Positions 36,939-46,075 of a DNA stretch of 64,000 nt are shown here, piece by piece; position 1 is the first letter of the stretch; every line of letters begins with the position of its first letter. The position numbers and the translations under genes are program-made. The notes under the pieces are model-generated. The model did no database searches. It worked only from the letters and a program-made list of their open reading frames with translations, and was not told the origin of the DNA. The DNA lies in assembly GCA_031763025.1 (NCBI GenBank), contig JASSKH010000036.1, positions 2,715,001 to 2,779,000 on the forward strand, in the 5' to 3' direction. The DNA is from Macrocystis pyrifera (Eukaryota > Sar > Phaeophyceae > Laminariales > Laminariaceae).

Positions 36939-38196
36939 TTCCAGCTTTGAAGCCTCGACTATCCTCGAGGAACCGCTTGCACACGGCGGTACGAAGTTCC
37001 TTTGCTGTACTTGCTTGCTTGTAAGAAAAGAGAGCCCACATCGACGCGGGGTGTGGCCGACGAATTCCAGCCTGCGTCCATGGTGTTGTATACGAGCGTA
37101 TTCTAGGTACAACAGTAGTATGTCGATGTTGGTGGATGGCATGTACGTATTAATCATGTGGTGGTGGTGATGTATTCGTTTAGCGCGTATTGTGTACGTA
37201 TGCCCTGCTTGGCTCAAAATTCGGCAAGAACCGTTGAAAGCTGAAAACAATTATTAGACAAATCCAGGCATATACCTGGACCTTTGAAGCCAAAATCAGG
37301 CACGGCGTGAAACTGACCAATCGCAGGGTTCCTCTCCTGGCGTGCAACTTGTGCTTGGTTGTATGTAGTGTTTGCCCTGTTTTTGGTCCGAAATGCACCA
37401 GGTATATCGCTTTTTCACTAATAACACTCTCAACGAAACGTCACGCATCTACTCTTCACGGAGCCCCCCAGTCTTCCGTTGATTGACCACTCGTTTTTTA
37501 TTTTGTGCGACACCAAGCCTCTTTATAGCAATGTTTGGGCGCAAGTTGGGTCTTCTTTGAGAAACCAGACGAGTTCCGATGGACGTCTGTTGGCCGGCGT
37601 CAAGACCCGAAACAAGTTGTGTGTCGTCCGTCCACTTCCGCATGGCTTCTCTGTCGACCAGCTGCTCGCATTTGCACCGCACCGCACTTCACCGCACCGG
37701 ACGACACCGCACGTCACTGCACCGCACCGCACCGCACCAAACTGCTCCGCATCAGGCCAGGACGGTCTGCCCTGACCCGAAGCTGCAAGCGATTGAGGAG
37801 GCGAAGCTCCGCGTCGAGGCCGAAGCGAAGCAGCTGGAGGACCTGCGCAGGGCGACAGGCTTCCGACGGGTGGTGGACTTCATCTCTAAGGCCGGAAAGC
37901 CGGTCATCACCCACAACGGGCTGCTGGTGCGCTTATCCCGCGAAACGAGACCATTTTTTTTTTTTGTTCTTGGTATTTACCCTCGTTTTTTTCTTCTTGG
38001 CTTCGTTTGTTGTTCTTGTTCTTGTTATTTTTCTTCTTTGTCGTGTATTTTTTTTGTGCTTGTTCTTGTTCTTGTTCTCGTTCTTATTCTTATGTTGTTC
38101 TTTTTTTGGTTTCGTGTTGCTTTGGTGTGATATTTTTGCTAGATTTTGTTGCGCTCTAGGAACATGCGCGCCCCGGGTTTGGTTTTAGCACGGCCT

Positions 38197-38266
<70 letters not shown>

Positions 38267-40881
38267 CGCGCCCACGCACCTTTTACCCTGCCAAATGACC
38301 CAACAAACCTTATTCCATTACCTGCGCGTGTGTGTTTTGGTCCAATTCCGAGGGGTGAGTGACCCTGCATGTCATGGACGATGACAGCACGTGTTTTTTT
38401 AACCAAGCTTATCGGTGGGCGAATTTTTGAGGAGGGGTGATACCGACTCTGCCTCTTTCGGAAAAAAATCTGTTTGAACCATTGCTCGTATCATATACCA
38501 GGTATATATATATACATGCAGTCCTGGTACAAGTTAGCACCTGATTGTATATACCCGCGGTGCAGCAGAAGGGTACCTTTCCCCACCGCCTCGCCTGGCC
38601 CCGACCCGCCGTGTCTGCCGGCCCGCTTTAAGTGCATTTCTCCACCCTTCTGCGCGCCCCCGTCGCCTCGCCCAGTCTCGCCCCGCCCCACCCCGGCCCT
38701 TGGTAGATTCCTTGCCCTCACCCTTGAGAATCGCCGTTCGTTTCCCCCCGCATCTCCGCTACCATCGCAGGACCTTGCCCACACCCACGACAAGTTCGTG
38801 GGGCCCCTCCCGGCGGACCTAGACGAGGGAACGCAGGCTTTGCACGCCCTGTTTCCGCTCCTTATCGACAGCAAGGTGGTCATGACCAGCGCCACCGCGG
38901 CGGGGCTACGGTTTCCTAAGACGACGCTCGGCGAGGGCCACGAGTGGCTCCGCACCACGTTCCCGCAACAACCAAAGGTGACGGTGGAGGCAGAGGTGGA
39001 GGCGCCGGCGGGGGCGGGAGCGGCGAACGGGCAGGCTGGGGTGGCGGCGGTGGGGGCGGCGGCGACGGTACCCCCCAACCCCTCCCTGCAAGCGACACAG
39101 ACGGAAACGGAGACAAGGTGTCGCCACCGGGGGGAGGCGGAGGGGACGAGGTCGAGGTCGTTGCAGGCGAGGGCGAGAAAGGGGAGGACGGGGCTGGGGA
39201 GAAGGTGGCGGCGGCGGTGGCGGCGGCCGAGCTTAAAAGGCGGGCGTGGGATGCCACGTTTGCGCCCGGCTTCGAGGAGCGGTACGCCGCGGGCGGGCAG
39301 GAGCACGAGGCCGGCTTTGACGCGTACCTCACCGGCTGCTGTTTCGCGGCGTCCGCTACGCTGGGACTGGGGGTTGGGGTGAACGAGCTGAAGGGGATGG
39401 CGTCCGGAGGAGGGGTGCCCGCGGCCCTTGAGGCGGTGTCTAATGTCGTCCCACTCTTCAGGATTGTGAGTGAGAGGGTGGGTGGGTGGGCGGGTGGGTG
39501 GGCAGGTGGAGCCCGTGGCTTGACTCTTTTTCATCACTGCTGAAATGAACGAACTCTGATTTCATGTAGGTTTTTTTGTCACCGGAAAGTGGGGACTGCA
39601 GGATTGGGTTTTGTGTTCGTATATACATACTCGTACCTGATACTTAGCCCTTTTTTACCGCTCGAACGATGACCCAACTCTAGCGTTCTAGCAGTTGGGT
39701 CACCGGAGAGTGGGCGCAGTAGAAATGGGTTTCTACTCAAGTATGAAAGGAGTATGGTGCGCTGTTTTTTTTTGCACGCACCGGTTAGGTTTGTTTTTGG
39801 ACATTGTGTCGAGCGCAAGTGCTGTCGAATAAGTTGGCGTGGGTCACTCTGGCTTGTGGTTGGTTTCAGGAACGTTCGCGAGTCCGTTCGCCCGGGCAGC
39901 GTGCCATCCAACCTTGCTGTTGGGACACCGCACCTGTGCGATGGGTGATAATTTGAAGGTTTCCGGCTGCGGTACCGGCCACTGCCGTACATACCACGAG
40001 ACGACGAAGACGCCTGCAAGGAGAGCTGAAGACCTACTGCGTTTTCCGCCGAAACTCTGCGATGATCGACATGGCTTATGTCGGCCCCCCCGTACCGCAC
40101 CGCCGCCACAGTCTTGCGCGTCTGCTGGTGCCAACTTTTGTAGCTCATTCCATTGCGCAGAGGAAGTAGAGACCAACTGGTCGCCAAGTAGCTGTTCATT
40201 CCACACAGGGGTGTTATGCCAGCATTGTCGACCCCCCCCCCCCCCCCCCCCCGCCCGGCCCCACCTCACCCCCCGCTTCACTCCCCGTGCTGCCTGACCC
40301 GCCCCGCCCGCCTTCCACTCTCCATGCCGCATCAGTTGGGCGGACAGCTTGTATGCCTGCCGGGCCCTGCGCCCCCGCTCGACTTCAGCTGCTACGTGCA
40401 CGTCTCGGGATTCCCGTCCGCCGCCCGCACGGACGCCGTCATGCGCCCGCTCAAGGCCGTCGACGGCTGCGACAGCATGTGGTTCCACTGGATCGATGAC
40501 ACGTCCGGGTTGGCGGAGTGCCCGTCGGCGGAGGGGGCGACGGCGCTGCTGGAAGCCGCTGCGACTGCTGCTGCTGCTTCGGCGGCCGCTGCTGGTGATG
40601 CGGCTGCGTTTGCAGGTTGTGCCTCGGTGACCAAGAGCGAGCCCCCCCCGCGAGTGGTCGATCCCACGCAACTCGGTCTGGAGGACATGAAACTGGTACA
40701 GCTGGACAGTGCTCTCCTTTACGGTGACGACGGCGGCCAGAAGGAGGGGGAGGAGAAAGAGGGAGAGGAGGCCTGCGAGAAAGAGGGGAGGGGTGCGAAG
40801 CGACCCCTCGAGGAGAGCGACAAGGTTGAGGAGCAGACTGCCAAGAAGAAGACGGCAGGAGGCGATGCCATGGTCCTTTGA
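25413..40881 (+). CDS. PARN: Poly(A)-specific ribonuclease PARN (CAF1/DEDD deadenylase)
   Basis: Removes mRNA poly(A) tails 3' to 5'. Exons: 25413-25544, 32827-33014, 34679-34964, 36181-36354, 37783-37926, 38771-39465, 40336-40881; about 721 aa (human 639). Catalytic DEDD residues are visible: D28 and E30 in FIAIDAEFTG, D341 in PLLIDSK, and D~492 with His~487 in HEAGFDAYLTG. Other family blocks: FMLTQYGVCCFRYDDEG, CQQSSMAFL, THGFDFNAWI, PVITHNGLL, FVGPLPADL. The last exon holds the RRM-like part (YVHVSGFP, WFHWIDDTSG) and a Lys-rich tail. The R3H position (exon 4, DRWLMFEFV) lacks an R-x3-H motif. Exon 1 needs a weak donor (G|GTTTTT) to keep frame with exon 2; a better donor at 25510 would need an exon I cannot find. 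Exon 6 changes frame once in a low-complexity linker, near a C run at 39070-39076, probably one missing base. Intron 1 is 7.3 kb. Confidence 0.93.
27174..27512 (+). mobile_element. tRNA-headed SINE, copy 1
   Basis: Pol III box A-like TGGCTTGGTAGGTGG and box B-like GGGTTCAAGTCCCAC in a tRNA-like head, a ~230-bp body (GATGAAAATCGGCGAGCAGT, GACCACGGCTTGTCCAGAAG) and a poly-A tail. Lies in PARN intron 1. Confidence 0.8.
28100..28660 (+). repeat. Direct duplication of ~220 bp, 319 bp apart
   Basis: AAGGACTTGGAGCAGGCTAT through TGACACAAAAAAATGGTGTG at 28121-28325 recurs nearly unchanged at 28440-28644. Each copy is open in one frame, but the frame starts and ends without splice sites. Lies in PARN intron 1. 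Confidence 0.8.
29621..29995 (+). repeat. Short direct repeats (21 bp x2; ~65 bp x2)
   Basis: CGGTCCTATTGCAAGTGGTC occurs twice in tandem at 29621-29661. A CTCCCAAGAGACCC...GCAGAT segment recurs at about 29778 and 29918. Lies in PARN intron 1. Confidence 0.65.
30513..30767 (+). repeat. Dispersed 255-bp repeat, full copy
   Basis: Nearly identical by eye to 61549-61803, from TTTGAAATACGTCAGCTGTG to CTATATAACCCGAACAAGG. No terminal inverted repeat or long open frame was seen; family unknown. Confidence 0.8.
31616..31965 (+). mobile_element. tRNA-headed SINE, copy 2
   Basis: Box A-like TGGCTTGGTAGGTGG, box B-like GGGTTCGAGTCTCAC, and a body like copies 1 and 3. The tail is T-rich then A-rich rather than a clean poly-A. 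A short CCTCCTACGA segment is duplicated near its 3' end. Lies in PARN intron 1. Confidence 0.8.
32665..32784 (+). repeat. Second G/C-tract family, copy
   Basis: CCCAAATGTTGGAGGTGTTT, TCTCGACAGATACGCGTG, ATGAGTACG, then a C run, ending 42 bp before PARN exon 2. Confidence 0.6.
33105..33240 (+). repeat. GGT/GTT minisatellite
   Basis: Imperfect GGTGGTGTT-type repeats; the poly-Gly/Val open frame across it is not coding. Lies in PARN intron 2. Confidence 0.8.
35127..35149 (+). repeat. C homopolymer (~23)
   Basis: Uninterrupted C run in PARN intron 3. Confidence 0.8.
36908..36935 (+). repeat. C homopolymer (~28)
   Basis: Uninterrupted C run in PARN intron 4. Confidence 0.8.
38197..38266 (+). 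repeat. G homopolymer (70)
   Basis: Longest pure tract in the window, in PARN intron 5, preceded by T-rich sequence. In the pre-mRNA this would be a G70 run. Confidence 0.85.
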
Positions 40882-41514
40882 TCGCTGCTTTTTTTTTCGA
40901 GAGTCGTACTATTTGTACAGCTATTACAAGTAGTATACGAGAAGCGTTTTGGAGGATGTCGAGAGCGAGTAGGAAGGCCCGCCGGTCTCCCCACCTGCAT
41001 GTTTCGTTTCCCTCTTTCATTTTCTCTAGTGTTAGCCCGAGGAAGTCTATATTACGTAAGAGAGGGCCGCGGCAGGTGGGCATACACCGGTACACGGACT
41101 GTAGTCCTCTGTTGCGGCCGTCGCCGAACGATCTTGTCGTAGAGGTGGCCGACGAGGAGCTCACGCGTACTTGGCGTAGAATACTCAGGCGGAAAGGCCA
41201 GCGTTGCCGAGACGTCTCTTGGTATGGTGTTTGTCACATCCTGGACATGTTCAAGCGGTTGATATATCGGGGCTCTATATGAGTATTTACAGCGAATGGC
41301 GCGGCCTCGTTCAGGAAAAGGGGTGGCCAAACGCCCCGTGGAACTCGGTATAAATTTTTGTTTATCTTGAGCGGTACATATTTGTTGGCGTTCTTTCAAG
41401 TAGGGCGGTAGCCATGCAGCTGGTTCCAGCCTTGTGTTCGTTCGTGCCCGTGTGAGGGGGAGGAGAGGGAGGCGGGGGGCGCATTCATGGCATGCATGAC
41501 CGTGGTAGTCGTAT
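40882..41514. other. PARN 3' flank, no gene seen
   Basis: Begins with T8 and a GTACTATTTGTAC-like stretch. No canonical AATAAA was noted close to the stop codon. Confidence 0.4.
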
Positions 41515-42060
41515 GGGGGTGGGGGGGGGGGGTGTACTCGATAGGAGAGATGCACTCGATCTCATGCATGGCCGTAGTCGTATGGCCATAGACCCTCGCA
41601 TCCCTACAATGCCGGGACGGAGCATGTCGGGTTTTCACCGACCAGGCAGACATTGCTTGCACCAAGCGCGAAGCGCCGTGAGGTGTTGGGCGAGTCGCAT
41701 GAAGGGTGAGCTGCATCCTACTATGAACCGCTTGTGAGGCGGACTTGCATATGGACGACAGCCTCAATGAGTTAGTTTAATTTCCGGTGTAGCCACTTCC
41801 AGAGACAGCAATGGGAGTACTATGTAACTGCCTCTTGGGTGCCTTACCTTGAACACTACGTGATACGATCAATTCCCTTGTGCAGAGTAAAGGTTCTTTA
41901 CTTCGCACAAATGATTTCACTCGACAACCAGCTGTGGGCGACCGCCCAAAAGAATTAAAAAAAAAAAACGGTACCCTGGATGTCTAGCTCACGTAGTGAG
42001 CGGCATGTTTTACAGTGTCGTTGCCAACCGACGCCAACCCAACCCATATATAATATAATA

Positions 42061-42095
<35 letters not shown>
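41515..42095 (+). mobile_element. G-tract-bearing element, full-length copy
   Basis: G run plus GTGTACTCGATAGGAGAG, then all blocks of the family to CCGACGCCAACCCAACCC, ATATAATATAATA and a terminal run of 35 G (42061-42095). This copy gives the clearest picture of the element: about 580 bp bounded on both sides by G tracts. Confidence 0.8.
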
Positions 42096-42097
<2 letters not shown>

Positions 42098-42129
42098 GTG
42101 ACTTTCCGAGAATTGGAGGGCAAGCGATG

Positions 42130-43435
42130 ACCGGCCTGTAGGTGGGAACTGTGTGCGATTTACAGTACCAGCGTTGTCACTATACTCGAAAGCGTGCAGG
42201 GGTCTGGCGAGTGACACATGGCATCACTATTAATATACGCAGCACGAGTAAAAGGTACCAGGTGCCTGGTATACAGCCAGCGCTAACGATACTATTAATA
42301 AATGCGCGAACTATAGCACCCACGAGAGTTCGGCGTTCAGCCCGGACGAGCAGCCTTTCGACTCTTCCCGTGCCGGACTCGTGCGCGCGTGGGTTGTTGG
42401 AGTTGTCTGCTGCTCCCGGCACTTTTTGTTTGATTGATCGAAAGTGGCCAGAGGGTTTTTTTTTTTTTTGGTGCGCAACGGGTGCGTGCGCGCCGCGTGC
42501 GGTCTAGGAGCAGCCAAGGGTATTATCTACTGCAAGTGTCTGGCGAGTGACATGGTAACTATACAACTGCAGCAGTAGGTAGGATAAACGCGAGCAAGCA
42601 GTACTACACAGCGGTGATACGCGAACTGCTAAGCGTACGTAAAGCTTTCAGCGTTCAGCAGGCTGGTTGGCCATCCTTCCTATTGTACTATTGCCGCGCT
42701 GTGTGGTTGTGCGCCGCGTGAGAGGTGTAGTTGTGAGCTCCCCCCCCGAGACTTGAGCTCACGAATACGCGAGCAGCCGACTGTTTTCGTCAGGTGCGCA
42801 CAAGGCGCGCATTGAGTGTGGCCTAGAAGCAGGCAACGGTATCCCCTGTCTGGTACAAGAGTCTGCGAGTGACACTGCAGGTATATTAGGGTGACGGGCG
42901 GCAAGTTGTACTATGCATAGATAGGTAAAAGGTGGTGCACTAACTGCACGATCTACCACCCGAACAAAGACGAGACTTCGACGTTAAGCCGGGCGGGGAG
43001 CCGTTTCCGACTCTTCCCGCGCTGTGTTCGTGGAGTGGTGAAGTCCCTTCCTACAGGTAGACTTTAGTGAGCGTGAGCAGTCGACTGTTTGCTTTTGGTG
43101 CGCACCAGGTGTGCGCCGCGCGCCATGTGTGGTCTATTTTGACAGCCAACAGAGACTGCCTGGTACCAGGACCTGGCGAGTGACATGGTCAACACTACAG
43201 AGAAAAGTTGTATAATATGATGCGATGAAACAGAGCAATCAATGCCATTGGTAGCACCTGGTACGATACTTCGGCATTCAGGCCGGATAACCTTCCTTCC
43301 GACTTTCCTCACGCCGTGTTGGACCGCGCGAGGGATGCGTTTATGTGAACTACCGAGACTTGAACAAGCTTCAAATAAGCAGCCGACTGCGTGGTTTATG
43401 CGCAACAGGAGGTGCGCACCGCAGTGTGGGGGCTT
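42130..43435 (+). repeat. Degenerate tandem array, four units of ~310-336 bp
   Basis: The CTGGCGAGTGACA block recurs at 42204, 42540, 42862 and 43173 (spacings 336, 322, 311). Each unit also has a GTTCAGCCCGG-like block, a CGACTCTTCCCG block and a GTGCGCA...GCGCGC block before the next unit. No open frame is conserved between units. Confidence 0.8.
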
Positions 43436-43845
43436 TCAAGAAAAGGAAACCGCCACGATAATCGACTACGATAAGACAAACAAACAAAAACATGGAATCG
43501 ATGGTGCGATTTGGTCAGTCGATACGACACGCATGTACGCCGAACCTGAGCCTTTTCGTTCAGTATCGGCGCAAATGATCGGGGATGCCAGGAGATGGGG
43601 GGAGGGTAAAAGAAGAACGTTCGGTACGATAAATATCCCAATATCATGCAGTGGGCCTGGAATCAACCTTTGGAACGTGACGCATCCCATGTTGGCAATT
43701 GTCCCGTGGTCGTTTCACGACCCCAACACGGGAGCGCTTGTTGTCGTATTCAATGCCCGCCGTGAAGTCTCGCCGTGTCGTGGTTACTGCATTTTTTTCC
43801 CACACTAAATCCAATTAATTTGTCTCCAAAAACGTGGGTGCGTCC

Positions 43846-43955
43846 ATTACGGCGGTCCACATTAAATACGACCTACGGTACAACAGACGAAGACCTATAT
43901 ATTTCGCTATTTTTACTTCCATTATTTGGTTCTATGTACTATGGTCCCCCGTAAT
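43846..43955. mobile_element. TA-flanked palindromic MITE, copy 6
   Basis: ATTACGGCGGTCCACATTAA at the left, TACTATGGTCCCCCGTAAT at the right. Confidence 0.8.
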
Positions 43956-44429
43956 AGTGTGAGAACAGCGATCATATAGTACCACAGCACTACTGTAGAT
44001 TTATTTGGGTTGGCCCCCTCCCGGGTGACATCGATATTTTGTGTTGTCCCCCCCCCCCGTGGACAGCGACTATTTTTTTTTTAGTGAAACGTTGTCTCCG
44101 GGGATAACAAAGGGCTTAAGGGGGGTTTTCGTAAAGTAAAAAGGGCAACGCTTACTCCCCGGAGATAACACAGCGTTTTGTCCACATTTTCGACCACTTG
44201 CGGGGGGCGTGGGGGGGGGGACGACACATCGTACGGGGAGATAACATGCAAGGGCAACAGGGTATACCAGTATGAGAAGTGCGGTCTGAACAATCGTGTA
44301 TACCACGGTACAATAGAGAGTGAGCACGCCGCAGCACGACGAGTAGTGCCATGGTGCGTGCGTATGTCGCAAAAACTCCTTTCAATGTTGCAAGTCGAGT
44401 CGGGTACTACAGTATCATGACTTTATTAC

Positions 44430-44896
44430 CATCCCTTCACCCAGCAGCCCGGGCTGGTTCGTGTGGTCGATGCCTGGAAAAATCATCATTCGGTTTGGTC
44501 ACTTTTTCCCGCCGAACATCCCAGATCAATAGTTTTATTTACCACCCCTTCTCCCAGCAGCCCGGGCTGCTTGGCGTGGTCTGATGCTGCAACACCCAAC
44601 AGCCTGGACTGCTTCGTGTGGTCGACGCTGGTTCACCCAATAGCCCGGGCTGCTTCGTGTGGTCAATGTTACCTCACCCAGCAACCAGCAACCGGGGCTG
44701 CTTCGTGTGGTGGTCGATGCTGCTCCACCCGACAGCCCGGGCTGCTTTGTGTGGTTGGTCGATGCTGCTTGACGCAACAGCCGGGGCTGCTTCGTGTTGT
44801 GGTCGACGCTGCTCAACCCAACAGCCCGGGCTGCATCGTGTGGTGGTCGATGCTGCTTCACCCAACAGCCCGGGCTGCTTCGTGTGATCGGTGCTG
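44430..44896 (+). repeat. Minisatellite, ~41-47-bp unit, about ten copies
   Basis: Unit core CAGCCCGGGCTGCTTCGTG then TGGTCGATGCTGC. The unit core contains the palindrome AGCCCGGGCT. An ATTCGGTTT segment occurs at 44489 and after the last unit at 44916. Open frames across it simply follow the repeat. Confidence 0.85.
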
Positions 44897-46003
44897 CAAA
44901 AATATTAATCGTCATTCGGTTTTGTTGCGCCTTCCTCTCAAAAATCCCACACGGATTTTTATTTTCAGAATTAATAGCTCGCCGCAGTCGTCGTCGTTCC
45001 ACTTTTCACTCTTTCCTACCAATGTAGTCTCTGCCGATTTCACTTCGTGAGCCCGCCGGGAATCAGTCTAATCGGTTCTATGATCTGTTTCGTTCCGTGG
45101 GAGGCAAATATGCGTGAAATACCAAAGCGCGTGGGAAAACGCCGCCACTGACAGACAAACCGTACCCCAAAAGAAAATATGGCAGGAATAAGAGCCATAT
45201 GTTTTGAGGTGTGTCGTACGTTGGTGATACTGGGATTATGTACCTTTCGAACGCTGTGTCGAGCAGCAGACCGAATATCCAGGCAGCCCCCCCCCGCTCA
45301 CAAGCGACGGCTATGCGTATATAGACGACACCTTTCGCGTACGCACACAGCAGAAGCACTGCTGTGTACCTTTCGTTGCGACACGCGCCAGCCAATTCTA
45401 GCCCACCATCAAAATCTGCTTCCACATTTCCCGCTTATAATACCACCACTTCAACAAACAAAATTACGTGCTCGTACGCAGTGTCCAAACATAAACGAGA
45501 ACATCTGACGACAAGGAACACGAAGAAGCTACTCAAAACATCCAAACGTAAAAAAAAAAGACAGACTTTTGATGACCGCTGGAATGAACATTCGCAAGCC
45601 CACGACCAGACTGATTGAAAACATCAAACTACCACGCACCTGATACTGCTGTGTCACACGATAAAACATATGCACTGATCCTCACCCTTCCCGCGACGTT
45701 CAAGCATTCTACCAGGTACAGCCGAGTAGGCAGGGCCATCTGTGCTGGTTGCGTCCGAAACCAGCACGGCGCCAAATGCACACCGATGACGTTTACAAGT
45801 AAGAGGCCGGTCTTGGTGTTCGGGGCGTGTGGGAGAGAGCCCCTCTTTTTGGCCTTTTGCAAGAGCCTCTTTATAGTACTGCACTCGCAACATACTTGAA
45901 AATACTCTACGTACATATCAAAATGTTCGCAATGGTAAAAAAAAGGGGGGGGGGCAAGAAGGCCTCTTTTGCATCTCATCACACTAATAGTTTCAGTGTA
46001 TAT

Positions 46004-46004
<1 letters not shown>
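44897..46004. other. No gene seen between PARN and the PDI-like gene
   Basis: Open frames of 70-117 codons on both strands carry no domain and no supported splice sites. Confidence 0.4.

Positions 46005-46051
<47 letters not shown>
46005..46051 (+). repeat. G homopolymer (47)
   Basis: Ends 24 bp beyond the stop codon of the minus-strand PDI-like gene, so its transcript would carry a poly-C tract just after the stop if the 3' UTR extends that far. Confidence 0.8.
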
Positions 46052-46075
46052 CGGTCAAAAGGGGGTAATATCAAA

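Noticed and set aside
44430-44896. CRISPR-like repeat/spacer array
   Set aside because: Units are contiguous with no unique spacers, and the DNA is eukaryotic; it is a minisatellite.
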